DNA from: Waterburya agarophytonicola KI4
GTDB lineage: Bacteria > Cyanobacteriota > Cyanobacteriia > Cyanobacteriales > Xenococcaceae
Assembly (NCBI RefSeq): GCF_020640915.1
Contig: NZ_JADWDC010000046.1
Location: forward strand, 1 to 39,931
Reading direction: 5' to 3'
Length of the DNA stretch: 39,931 nt
Shown here: piece by piece, positions 8,369-18,200 of the stretch
Layout of the letters: each line of letters begins with the position of its first letter
Position numbering within the stretch: position 1 is the stretch's first letter
The notes under the pieces: generated by a model
The model's database searches: none
What the model was told of the DNA's origin: nothing
The model's input: the letters and a program-made list of their open reading frames with translations, nothing else
Made by a program: the position numbers and the translations under genes

Positions 8369-11300
8369 ATGTCGCAGCCAGGAGCTTTTAACAATGCTGA
8401 AAATAATTCTGTTAACTCAATCCACCCCCGTCACCTGACTGAATGGCGCGAAAGTTCGGTTGATGACAAATTAACCGCCCTTAATTTGCTTTCGCTCAAA
8501 GGCACAGAACCGAAAAATCACCTCTTCTCGTTCCTACCAAACTCCGAACGTCGTAACGATGGGCGAGTGCGAGACAAGTGGCTACATCGCTATGCTCACA
8601 CCGAAGCTGGTGGATATTGGATTTCTGGCTTGGACCCCCATAACAACTGGCAGAAATGGGATGTTGGACGCTTCAAACCCGACACTCCTCGCATTGATGC
8701 GGGGGGCAAACCAATCAAATACGAGTCCCAACCAAAAAGCGAGAGTCACCCAACTTACTTTGATGTTCCGAATCACATCTGGGACAGAGTAGCCAAACGC
8801 TACCGCATCAAACGCTATCGTTCTCCTTTGAGCCTGAGACTAGCCGATAAAATTCCACCAAGCTCATCTGGCTACTCCTTAACACCCACAGGGCAAAAAC
8901 GTTCTCTTTCCGATTGCCTTCGAGGTGGAGTAAAACCTGCTCCTTTTCTTCCCCCGAATCTCCGATCACCCGTCATATCTGAGAAAGAACCAAGAGATGA
9001 CTATTGCTTTTGGTCGTGGGTGGTAAAACATCCCGAAATCCCCATTCTCCTTACCGAAGGAGAAAAAAAGGCAGCCTGTTTATTATCTCTGGGTTTTGTG
9101 GCGATCGCCTTACCTGGGATTTGGATGGGTCGAGTTAAAAACCAAGAGACTGGCATAGACTACCTGCACCCCGACCTCATGCCGATGGTAAGTTCGGGGC
9201 GTAAGTTTATCATCCTTTTCGACAACGATGAAAAACCCAGCACTCGTCATGCCGTTCATTTAGCGAGTATTTTCACAGGTAAAGTAATCGAAGCTGCGGG
9301 AGCATCCTGTTCAATTGCATCTTTGCCCGAAGGCTCAGAAAAAGGGGTAGATGATTTTGTTACCGCCAATGGCAAACGAGCTTTATCTCTGATTACCAAA
9401 ATTGTAGATCGCGCTTTAGCTCTCAAAGACTATCTGCGAAAATCTCGGAAGAAAACCTGGGGACTGAGTAAAAAGTATCCTGCTAACGTTACCCTCGACA
9501 CCCGTTACCTCAGCGATGCCCTCAGACTCCCACAACAGGGTCTAATAGCTCTCTTAAGTGAAATGGGGACTGGTAAGACGGAACTGCTAGCAAAACTCCG
9601 TAGAGAGCATCCTCGTGCGAGATTCCTTAATGTCGGTCATCGAGTCAACCTAATGAAAAATCTTTCTGAACGATTATCCACCCAGATGTACTCGGAAATA
9701 TCTCAGGGACAGTTAGCCAAAGCACTGAGTCTTTCGATTACCTTAGATAGCCTCTACAAGCTACAAACCCAATTCAACGAATACGACTGCGTATTTGTCG
9801 ATGAAGCCTGTCAGAATTTAGCCCATCTCCTCCACAGCAAGACCTGTAAAGAACATCGAGCCGAAATTCTTGAGGTTCTAGAATACATCATTGGTAAAGC
9901 CAAGCTAGTTGTGTTAGCTGACGCACACATGAACGATGTTACGGTAGACTTCTTCCGCGCTATGCGTCCAGAGGGGGAAGTTCCTTTCATCATCAAAAAC
10001 GAATACAAGCAGGGGGGAAGAGAAGTATTTTTCTACGAAGACGACAACAGCAGTGCTTTAGTCGCTAAAATTTCCATTGCCTTGATGATGGGACAGAAAA
10101 TTATGGTGGTTTCTGACTCGAAAAAGTTCATCAAAAAGTTAGAGGCTATGATGACAGTTCAAGTTGACGAGGAGCGGTCGTTATTTAAGCCAGAAACAGG
10201 GGTAAACTCTCAAGGTGATGGCAAGCTTCGTGTTTGGTCAATTCATGCCGATAATAGCGGTTCTAAGGAGAACAAGGCATTTATCAAAGATATCTCCACT
10301 GAAGTTAAAGCAAAAAACATTGACGCTCTTTTGGCTTCTCCTAGTCTGGGTACGGGAGTCGATCTTTGCCAGTATCACTTCGATGCAGTTTTTGGTGCAT
10401 TCCATGCCGTATCTCAATCGGCAACAGAATGCGCTCAGGCTCTCCATCGCTATCGTCACCAAGTACCATTGCATATCTGGGTCGCCCCTCGTCCTCCTTT
10501 TGGCTACCAAGAAACTAGTGCCAAAAAGATTAAAGAAAGTATGCTGCAACTCAATCAAATGACAGCTTTTTTAATTCGTGTAGATAAAGAAAGTGGTCAA
10601 AGAGGAGCGGAAAAAGATTGGGCGTTAAATGCTTATTGTGAAATTGAAGCTAATCGCAATTATTCGATTAATAATTTACGAGAAGATCTACTAACTTTAC
10701 TCGAAGAGATGGCTTATAAAATTACTATCATAGAGTCAGAAACAGATGTAAAAGTTAAAAATAAAATGGTTGAAGCTGGTCGGTATTTGGATACTGTTCA
10801 TCAATTAGCAGTAGTCAATGCTAATGATATAAGTTCGACCGAATATTTATCTCGTCAAGCCTCTGATTATTTAGAGCCAGAGGAAATAGTTGAATGTGAA
10901 AAATATCGTATTAAGCGCGATTATGGCATGGAGGTTACGGAAGAGTTAGTCAAGAAAGACGGACAAGGACATCTCATTAGCCAATTTATAGCTTTAGAAT
11001 CTATGATCGCTAATCCCTCTGGTAAGATTGTTGACCCTCAAACTAATAAAGAATATCCCGCACCACCCCAGATAGTTGCCGATAAAGATTTGAAGGAAAG
11101 AGATAATTTGCCTTTGTGTATGGATTGGCATAACTACTCTAGTAAATGGCTAGCTCGTTATAACTTAGGTTTGCCCAAGCTAGTTGCTCGCTTGATGTCA
11201 GGCGAGGAAATCTGTGCTAATGACCCCGATGTTGAGAAAATTGCCGAAGCTGCATTTAATTCCAGGGTTCATATTAAAGCTATTCTCAATCTTACCATTC

Positions 11301-11740
11301 CTGAAAACTGTAAACCGATGTGGGTAGTGGGAGTATTAATCGGTCAGTTGGGAATAAAGACAGTTTCAAATAAGAAAGGCAAACGAGGAGAACAGGTTAG
11401 ATATTACTGTCTGGCAGTTGAAGATGCTACCTTTGCTATTGAAGTTTTACAGTACCGAATAAGCCAACGAAAAGAGAAAGCGGTTAAAGAACTAGAAATT
11501 CAACAAAAGAATAGGGAGCATCAAGCCAGAATGCAAACACAATATGGTATTGAACCACCACCAAGCCCCGTAGACACCCCCCCCCATTTTGAGGGTATTT
11601 ATACATTAGGGGGAGACGTGGATACAGAAGATAATTTAGTTTCCAAGTTGAATTTTGAGCTAAAAAACAAGCTCTCAAGATATCTTTCTATTTTGAGGGG
11701 CGATGATTTAGGTAAAAAAAGACTCAATTCTTCATTTTAA
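8369..11740 (+). CDS. CyRepA1-like plasmid replication protein (DUF3854/Toprim plus helicase)
   Basis: This 1123-aa protein probably primes and unwinds the plasmid at its origin. A DUF3854/Toprim-like region lies at about 225-320 (PILLTEGEKKAACLL with the metal-binding Glu, KFIILFDNDE with the acidic pair). A superfamily-like helicase domain follows: Walker A EMGTGKTELL near residue 397 and Walker B CVFVDEAC near 475. A conserved segment SPSLGTGVDL near 655 is helicase motif-like. The layout matches the CyRepA1 proteins described for cyanobacterial plasmids such as Synechocystis pSYSA, as I recall. It lies directly downstream of the iterons. A run of nine C residues at 11577-11585 near the 3' end could slip, but the frame is intact here. 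Confidence 0.82.
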   Translation: MSQPGAFNNAENNSVNSIHPRHLTEWRESSVDDKLTALNLLSLKGTEPKNHLFSFLPNSERRNDGRVRDKWLHRYAHTEAGGYWISGLDPHNNWQKWDVGRFKPDTPRIDAGGKPIKYESQPKSESHPTYFDVPNHIWDRVAKRYRIKRYRSPLSLRLADKIPPSSSGYSLTPTGQKRSLSDCLRGGVKPAPFLPPNLRSPVISEKEPRDDYCFWSWVVKHPEIPILLTEGEKKAACLLSLGFVAIALPGIWMGRVKNQETGIDYLHPDLMPMVSSGRKFIILFDNDEKPSTRHAVHLASIFTGKVIEAAGASCSIASLPEGSEKGVDDFVTANGKRALSLITKIVDRALALKDYLRKSRKKTWGLSKKYPANVTLDTRYLSDALRLPQQGLIALLSEMGTGKTELLAKLRREHPRARFLNVGHRVNLMKNLSERLSTQMYSEISQGQLAKALSLSITLDSLYKLQTQFNEYDCVFVDEACQNLAHLLHSKTCKEHRAEILEVLEYIIGKAKLVVLADAHMNDVTVDFFRAMRPEGEVPFIIKNEYKQGGREVFFYEDDNSSALVAKISIALMMGQKIMVVSDSKKFIKKLEAMMTVQVDEERSLFKPETGVNSQGDGKLRVWSIHADNSGSKENKAFIKDISTEVKAKNIDALLASPSLGTGVDLCQYHFDAVFGAFHAVSQSATECAQALHRYRHQVPLHIWVAPRPPFGYQETSAKKIKESMLQLNQMTAFLIRVDKESGQRGAEKDWALNAYCEIEANRNYSINNLREDLLTLLEEMAYKITIIESETDVKVKNKMVEAGRYLDTVHQLAVVNANDISSTEYLSRQASDYLEPEEIVECEKYRIKRDYGMEVTEELVKKDGQGHLISQFIALESMIANPSGKIVDPQTNKEYPAPPQIVADKDLKERDNLPLCMDWHNYSSKWLARYNLGLPKLVARLMSGEEICANDPDVEKIAEAAFNSRVHIKAILNLTIPENCKPMWVVGVLIGQLGIKTVSNKKGKRGEQVRYYCLAVEDATFAIEVLQYRISQRKEKAVKELEIQQKNREHQARMQTQYGIEPPPSPVDTPPHFEGIYTLGGDVDTEDNLVSKLNFELKNKLSRYLSILRGDDLGKKRLNSSF

Positions 11741-11765
11741 AAAGTTAATTAGAATCAAAAAAAAA

Positions 11766-12404
11766 ATGGGTGAAGCAGCAAGAAGAAAAAAGTCAAATAA
11801 AGATTATGGCAAGTATTGTAATACTTCTGACTTTAGTCAATTAAAACAAAACACTGAAAGAACGATCTCGCTTGTTCTAGATATAAGCGATAGCTTTAGC
11901 CAGTTAGATAACTTAAATTTCCGAAAAGATATGGTGCAGCTTTATTATGAAACCAATTCTCATCAGAAGGATGAAATTCTAGATAAATGGCTTGAAGAGA
12001 GAGAGAATTTAGAACTACAAGTCAAGCAAGAAATAAATAGTCATTTTCAACGCTATCATCCCTCAACGAAGACAAGCCTGGTTGAGTTGATGATGTTTGA
12101 TATCTTAAAAATCTACCTTCATGAAAACATGAGCTTTAGAGGCATAGGAGAAAGGATGTATTTTCTCTATTTTGTTGGTAATGCAATAATTAAAGCCATA
12201 TATTCTTATAGCGAAGGTGAAACGTGGCAACAGTTTAAAAAACTATTTAACGAAAGTATGAGTCGGGGAATACAAACAGATAGTTTACCTAAATTAATAG
12301 AATTTCTTGGTCAAATTCAAAACAAATACCCTCAATTAAAAGTAGAGGAAATACAATATCGCTATCGTTCTTCTGTCCCTGTAACCAGAGTAATGCACTC
12401 TTGA
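11766..12404 (+). CDS. Hypothetical protein following the replication gene
   Basis: This 212-aa protein opens MGEAARRKKSNKDYGKYC and is mostly helical, with a charged segment around residues 70-100 (DEILDKWLEERENLELQVKQ). There is no signal peptide; one moderately hydrophobic stretch (FLYFVGNAIIKAIYS, about 133-147) is too short and polar for a confident membrane helix. It starts 25 bp after the CyRepA1-like gene behind a run of A residues and is likely cotranscribed with it. I do not recognise the family. It marks the end of the backbone; the next gene belongs to the biosynthetic region. Confidence 0.6.
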   Translation: MGEAARRKKSNKDYGKYCNTSDFSQLKQNTERTISLVLDISDSFSQLDNLNFRKDMVQLYYETNSHQKDEILDKWLEERENLELQVKQEINSHFQRYHPSTKTSLVELMMFDILKIYLHENMSFRGIGERMYFLYFVGNAIIKAIYSYSEGETWQQFKKLFNESMSRGIQTDSLPKLIEFLGQIQNKYPQLKVEEIQYRYRSSVPVTRVMHS

Positions 12405-12436
12405 CTAAATTTTCGCTTTATATTTGAAGATCCTTT

Positions 12437-12461
12437 AAGTGGAGTTATCGGTACTTCACTT
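12437..12461 (+). promoter_or_regulatory. Dyad upstream of the YqcI/YcgG-like gene
   Basis: The arms AAGTGGAGT and ACTTCACTT match at 8 of 9 positions around a 7-bp centre, about 60 bp before the start codon at 12524. A TATACA hexamer (about 12480-12485) that could be a -10 box follows. This is a candidate operator and promoter for the plus-strand pair 12524-14685. Confidence 0.35.
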
Positions 12462-12523
12462 TTAGAGAATAAGTTTGGCTATACAATTCTGATAGTTTCA
12501 CACAAAATAATATAGTAATTTCA

Positions 12524-13231
12524 ATGATGAATAACAAATTTGATTCGTGTATTCAAAATAATTCTATGGCATCAGAATATGGATTAACAGCATTATCCGT
12601 TCAAAATTTTGAACCTATACGAAGTGGAACCGATTGTCTTTATGCTATGACCTCACGTTTATGGGGTTCTCCTCCTTATGACGAAGCAAAGAGCTTTGAA
12701 GAGAATATGGAGCAAATAATGGAAGATATGTGTAATTTTCTTGATGTTGCTAGGGAACAACGACTGGATGGATATGTTTTAGAACTTCCTGGTTCTGGCT
12801 TTGGAGAGAATCTTGGGACGTTAGCATACTCTCTACACCGTATATTGTATTGCTTAAGTGAACACGATCCAGTGGGCGAGCATTGTCTAAATCAACCCGT
12901 CGAAGATTTAGCTTGGTCGTTTGCCTTTGGAGGAGACAAAATTTTTGTTAATACTTTTGCACCTTTCTATCCAGAAGGACATAGTCGTTACGGTTTTGGT
13001 TCGTCTTCTACATGGATAATGTTTCAGCCACGTCATTCCTTCGGTCGAGTAGCTAAAATAGGTGAAACAGCTTTGCCTCCTCATATTCGCTTACGTATTC
13101 GAGAAGACCACGCATCTCACAATCGTGCTTACGATCCTAAATTAAGTGCTATACCTTATGAGGCATATCGGTGTATTCGTCCTTTATGCTTAGGTGACTC
13201 CGAAGTGCGCTGGTGGGAAACAACTCTTTGA
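12524..13231 (+). CDS. YqcI/YcgG-family protein, candidate heme-type N-hydroxylase
   Basis: This 235-aa protein has the family pattern: LAYSLHRILYCLSEHDP in the middle, then LAWSFAFGGDKIFVNTFAPF, HSRYGF and IMFQPRHSF (about residues 127-175). YqcI/YcgG proteins are widespread and mostly uncharacterised. As I recall, the GntA enzyme of the guanitoxin pathway, reported as a heme-dependent N-hydroxylase, belongs to or near this family, which makes an N-oxidising role in this cluster possible. It starts with two ATG codons in a row. The LamG gene follows after 32 bp on the same strand. The function is inferred; the family call is by motif reading. Confidence 0.65.
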   Translation: MMNNKFDSCIQNNSMASEYGLTALSVQNFEPIRSGTDCLYAMTSRLWGSPPYDEAKSFEENMEQIMEDMCNFLDVAREQRLDGYVLELPGSGFGENLGTLAYSLHRILYCLSEHDPVGEHCLNQPVEDLAWSFAFGGDKIFVNTFAPFYPEGHSRYGFGSSSTWIMFQPRHSFGRVAKIGETALPPHIRLRIREDHASHNRAYDPKLSAIPYEAYRCIRPLCLGDSEVRWWETTL

Positions 13232-13263
13232 TTTCTTAGAACAATACTCAATCAATTCTAATA

Positions 13264-14685
13264 ATGGAAAAGCACGAAGATTGTAATTCCGAAGATTTGC
13301 TCAACCATGATTCATTCATGATCCTTACTAGTCAATTAGCATCTGCAAGAATTTCACCGACGAAGCTCAAAGCTCTTGTTTTAAAGTCAGGATTTACCAT
13401 TGAAAGCTGGATCAAACCCAATGGAGGCATTAATAGTCTTGATATTTTTGGTTGTGCATCCAGTAGGGGGAGGTATCAGCTTTCTCTAGATGCTATTGGC
13501 AGCGTTTTTTTTGATGGACGTAAGCCTCGTAAATGGATGATGGTAGAAAATTTTGTTGATTTTCCTGTTACAGAGTTAACTTTAGAATTTTTGATATGCC
13601 CGTTTCGAGGGAATTCCCAGACAACATTAGTTTCTTATGTTACTGATCGCTCTGATGCTAATTGTGAATTTGCTGTCAAAGAAGATGGATGTCATGGTCT
13701 GACAATTACGATTGGCGATCAACATCTAGCATCAGGCATCAACATGGATTATTCTCAATGGCAGCGTATAGCAATAACTTGGGAGTCTAAAACTGGGCAA
13801 ATAGAAATTTATAAAGATGATGGTTCAAAGGTAATTGCTGTAGAGGGAAAGAACGACGGGACAATAGTTCCTTTTGGTTCTCCAGTATTTGTTGGGACAC
13901 TTGCTCCTAATACCCAGCTTGCTAGTGGAGGTTTTCTTGTATTTGGTCAAGGGCAAACACGACCTGGTGATGTTCTAGGATTTCCGATGCCAGAGGGATT
14001 TGTCGGAGGATTTAGTGAGGTGAGATTGTGGCGATGTATACTTAACCAAACTACGTTAAATACTCTTAAAGGGTGTTGGCTTACTGGAGATGAGCCAGGA
14101 CTAGTAGGTTGCTGGCGTTTTACTGGTCTAGCTTTGAGTACTGGCGAGTGTCGTAATATTTGCCAAACTGGTAACGATGGAGTGTTAGGAGGTTTTCGCT
14201 CTGATTTAGGGGTAAAAGATATTTTAGGATATCGAGTATTGGGCGTGGCTGGGCAGTTAGCATATTTATCTACAGCAGTAGTCCCAGCAGGTAAATGGTG
14301 TCATTTAACAATGGTTGTACCTGAAGGATCTCTCAATACAGCTAATCCACAGTTATTTATTAATAGTCAGCAAGTAATTACCAGCCAGGTAGATAGTCAA
14401 GATATTTCTCTACTGGAGATTGGTCAAGGTGGAATTGGTTCTTGTGGGGATAGTGAATTGGATGCCTTAAAATTATGGAATATACCTCTTTCTGAAACGG
14501 CTTTAAAGCATAATTATCTGCATCATTACCCCTTAGATGCTAAAGGTTTATTTGCTCTTTATGATGGGGCAGGCATTAAAGGGGAAAAAATATACAATAG
14601 GCTAAGTCAAGATTTAGACTTAGTAATTAAAGGTTCTTTAAAAGCCATACCATCAACTAGCCCAATTGCTAAGAGTCAAACTTAA
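13264..14685 (+). CDS. LamG / concanavalin A-like repeat protein
   Basis: This 473-aa protein is built of two or three LamG-type jelly-roll units. Recurring cues are FTIESWIKP (about residue 36), GGFSEVRLW after residue 245, and LDALKLWNIPLSE near 400, with WQRIAITWES and KWCHLTMVVP as the internal strands. LamG domains bind glycans or other ligands. There is no signal peptide, so it appears cytoplasmic, which is unusual for this fold. Its stop overlaps, tail to tail, the stop of the oxygenase gene. It could be a scaffold or a binding partner for the product; no catalytic motif is visible. Confidence 0.7.
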   Translation: MEKHEDCNSEDLLNHDSFMILTSQLASARISPTKLKALVLKSGFTIESWIKPNGGINSLDIFGCASSRGRYQLSLDAIGSVFFDGRKPRKWMMVENFVDFPVTELTLEFLICPFRGNSQTTLVSYVTDRSDANCEFAVKEDGCHGLTITIGDQHLASGINMDYSQWQRIAITWESKTGQIEIYKDDGSKVIAVEGKNDGTIVPFGSPVFVGTLAPNTQLASGGFLVFGQGQTRPGDVLGFPMPEGFVGGFSEVRLWRCILNQTTLNTLKGCWLTGDEPGLVGCWRFTGLALSTGECRNICQTGNDGVLGGFRSDLGVKDILGYRVLGVAGQLAYLSTAVVPAGKWCHLTMVVPEGSLNTANPQLFINSQQVITSQVDSQDISLLEIGQGGIGSCGDSELDALKLWNIPLSETALKHNYLHHYPLDAKGLFALYDGAGIKGEKIYNRLSQDLDLVIKGSLKAIPSTSPIAKSQT

Positions 14686-15299
14686 GTTATGGGATATCCT
14701 TTTATGTCAAAACTAATCGAAATTCGTTTCTGTTCTCCTAAGTTTGGATCAACATTATGAGGAAGCCAAGATGGAAACAAGAGCAATCGACCTGGTAAAG
14801 GCTCAAAGGGAACTATAAAATTACTAAAAGAAGTGTCTTTGGCAAAACGAGGGCGTAGCATCCTAACATCAGCACGAGGATCGTGAAAATTTAAATTTCC
14901 TGAATTCGGAGATGTTTGTAAATAGTAGACACCACTAAATAAAGAATCAGGATGACGATGTAAATGATTATGAGCAAATTGAGAATTAAGAATACACCAC
15001 ATGGTTTTGATGCGATACTTTTCAGTCTTGAGATCTAACTGTAAATCTTGGGCTATTACATTCTCAATGAATTCTTCTATTTGCTTTTGCAAAGGGGTAA
15101 AAGCTGGCTCATTATGTAACTGATCGGGACTGTGCCATCCTAGTACATTGGAACGTTTTAATCCTGGGTCGTTTTTATACAATTGAATTATGTATTCAAG
15201 CATCGCTTGATTATGAACCGAAAAATTTTCCAGTTGAGATGCCCAGACTGGGGTAGGAAAAAGTTCATATCGTTTAAGCTGGTTCTCATCGCTACTCAT
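14682..15299 (-). CDS. 2-oxoglutarate/Fe(II)-dependent oxygenase (2OG-FeII_Oxy_5 type)
   Basis: This 205-aa protein should hydroxylate a substrate carbon using 2-oxoglutarate, oxygen and iron. It opens with the family's FPTPVW motif. The middle region HNHLHRHPDSLFSGVYYLQT is characteristic of PF13759/TIGR02466. PNSGNLNFHDPR follows, then the distal PHNVDP with the second iron histidine, and RISISFDI with the 2OG-binding Arg. The start overlaps the upstream NRPS stop by four bases (ATGA), so it is translationally coupled as the last gene of the NRPS operon. Likely substrates are an amino acid or a carrier-bound peptide; a hydroxyl made here could be the site used by the carbamoyltransferase. 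Confidence 0.82.
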   Translation of the reverse strand: MSSDENQLKRYELFPTPVWASQLENFSVHNQAMLEYIIQLYKNDPGLKRSNVLGWHSPDQLHNEPAFTPLQKQIEEFIENVIAQDLQLDLKTEKYRIKTMWCILNSQFAHNHLHRHPDSLFSGVYYLQTSPNSGNLNFHDPRADVRMLRPRFAKDTSFSNFIVPFEPLPGRLLLFPSWLPHNVDPNLGEQKRISISFDIKGYPIT

Positions 15300-18200
15300 T
15301 TTTCAAACATTGCCTCAAAACTAATACTAATTGTTTCATGAATAAGAGCAGCATTTGCAGAAACGTTAGGTCGTTCGAGTAGATTATCGTGATGACCATT
15401 CCCCAGGATTTTTTGGAAACTATGGCGACTTGCTTCTTGCCAGTTTTGCATATTACTAGCGTTGAAATTATTTTCAGTAGTAGTAATTAATGTAATAGGA
15501 GCAGCAATAGTACCGCTGTCCTGACCATTACTATAAACTCTAGCAAAGGTACGAATACGTTCTTCCCAGCGTTGCCGTCCTTCCGATTCAGGATATAGTT
15601 CGTCAAAACGAGGATTGTCTAAATAATGAGTCACTATTTGCTCAATATAAACTTCACTATAGGCTGGGGATAAAGTGCGCCAGATACTATCTAAAATTAA
15701 TAAATGGGCTACTTTAGTTTTTTCTGCTTCTAGATATTGAGCGACACTAAAAGCTAGACTAGCCCCAGCAGAGTAACCAATTAGGGCAAAAGGTCGATCT
15801 TCTGCAATAGACTTAATTGCCCTAGCATATTGTTGAATTCGGTCTTCTGTCAATAAAAAATCAAATGCATACACACTATAGCTGGATGACAACTCTTGAG
15901 CTAAGTCTAAAAAGCTCCAGGTACTCGTACTAATAGGGGGAAAACAGAATAACAGTGGATACCCTTTATGATTGAGCAAATGAAGATTTTTTGCTGAAAA
16001 TTTTTGTTGTAAGGTATATTCTGCTTCAATTACCTTAGCTTGGGCGGCGATAGTTTGAGCTTCATAAACCTGGCTAACCGAAAATGAAATATCAAAATAT
16101 TGAGAGATTTTACTTGCTAGTACTGCTGTTTTAAGACTATGACCCCCCGCATCAAAAAAGTTATCATCAATGCCAATATTGGAGTTAGATAGAACTTCAT
16201 GCCAAATGCGAAGAAGAATTTGTTCCGTCTTTGTCCTGGGTTTTTGGGTTAATTTATCAGTATTGCTAGCAATATTTTCGATCTGTTTAGGATTAGGTAA
16301 TTGACGTTTATCTATTTTGCCATTGAGATTGCGGGGTAAATTTCCTATCTGATATATTTTCGCTGGCACCATTGCGGTGGGGAGTTCTACTGTCAACCAT
16401 TCATGTAAAAGCTTTACTGAAAGTTCTTTCACTGTACTGAGAGGAGTAACATAGCCGATTAGTTCCAGATGTTCTTCCCCATCCTGAAAAGGAAGAATCA
16501 CCGCTTCTCTTACTCCTGGATAGGTTCTCATTCGTTGTTCAATCTCTTCTAATTCAATACGTACACCACGAATCTTTAACTGATTATCGCAGCGACCACT
16601 ATAAACGATAGATCCATCTGTCCTACGGTAGGCTAAATCACCAGTGCGATACATCAGTTTACCTGAGAAAAAAGGATCTGGGATAAAAGCTTGAGCAGTT
16701 TTTTCTGGATTACCCAAATATTCTATTCCCAAACCTTCCCCCGCTAGATATAGCTCGCCAATTGCTCCTAAAACTTGTGGATTTAAGCGGTCGTTTAATA
16801 TATATGCTCGAATGTTAGGTAACGGTTTGCCAATGGGAGGAAACGAATCCAATTGCCAATCTTCCTTTTTTATCTGATGGCATAGGGCAATATCAGTACA
16901 TTCAGTAGGACCATAAATATTTACTAACTCGGCACGGCAGTTAGTATGAGTTAACCAAAGGCGCAATCTTGTCATAATTGGAGGTTCTCCCCCTAAAGCT
17001 AATAATTTTAGGCTTTGAAGCTCGCTATACTTATTTGCGCGAGCTAACTCTAACACTGGATAAAACATACTAGGAACACCAGGGTTAAGAATATTAATCT
17101 GATGGTGTGAGATCGCTTGCAGTAATGCTTGAGGATCGAAGGGTTTGTTTTGGAAAAGGATTAATTTTCCTCCAAATAATAGTGGTGCTAAATAATTTTT
17201 AATCGAAGCATCAAAATTTGAGGAAATAACTTGTATTAAATTAGTATCAGAATTGATATTCCCTAAATCCTGATACCAATAGAGTAAATTAATTAAAGAT
17301 CTAGTTTTGACTTTTACTCCTTTAGGACGTCCTGTAGATCCAGAGGTAAAAATAATATAAGCTGGAGCATCAGGATGACTACCTTTGGGAGATGGTAGCT
17401 TATCCAAAGTTTCCAGAAATCGCTGGTCAACTTGCATCTTCAATGGCTTAACATTCGATGTCAAATTATTTGCCGATTGTGCTGTGTGTAGCAAAACATC
17501 ATAGCTGTAACGACCAAGAGTAGAAGTTTCAGGTAGATGTAGTGGGGTGATATCAACTTGCTGAATACGAGCTTGATGAGCTTGCCAATCTCGCCAAAAA
17601 TCACAATGTACGAATAAACTATCTTCTACGGCTTCACTACCTACCGTATTGATAAAAACTTTACGCTGTGATGGATTCCAAATATGCGAGCAAAAAATTA
17701 TACCGCCATTGTTTAGTTGAGCTAGACTAGCTGTTAAAATTTGACGGAGATAGTTAAGACCAGGAAAACTTTGGACGACGCTTGCTATTACAATCACGTC
17801 AAATTGGGTAAAGTCCAAACTTTCTAACTCGTGAGCAGCAAGTTGCAAAAGATGGACATTAGTTAGTCGATTTTTCTCTGCCAACTTTTGAGACCAAGTT
17901 AATGCACTAGATGCCAAATCAATACCAACATATTCACCTACTTGTGGTGCAAGGCGACGCATTGTTAAGCCCGAGCCACAACCTATATCTAGTAAACGTA
18001 TATTGGAGTTGAGATATGGTTTTAACTTGTACTCTATGTTATCGAGATATTCGCCTATTTCTACCTCTGTTAAAACTAGTCCTCCCAGACCATGACGCCA
18101 ACCGCTAGCTTCAATAGCAGTCGTAGCAGTCGTAGCAGTATAGTCCCAAACTTCTGGACTCATACGGGGTGATTCTGCTTCTGCTTCCGCCATAATATTA

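Noticed and set aside
10215-10562. Open frames of 106-115 codons on both strands inside the replication gene
   Set aside because: They are out-of-frame shadows of a well-supported helicase gene, with no family match or ribosome binding site.
11577-11585. Nine-C run as a phase-variable switch in the replication gene
   Set aside because: It lies near the 3' end, the frame is intact, and there is no sign that a shortened product would be useful.
12524-13231. Guanitoxin cluster assignment from the GntA-like reading
   Set aside because: None of the other guanitoxin genes (arginine hydroxylase, cyclase, aldolase, kinase) is present.
18115-18140. Nine-base tandem repeat inside the second NRPS gene
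   Set aside because: It encodes a short Thr/Ala linker (TATTATTA) before the methyltransferase; a simple microsatellite with no other support.
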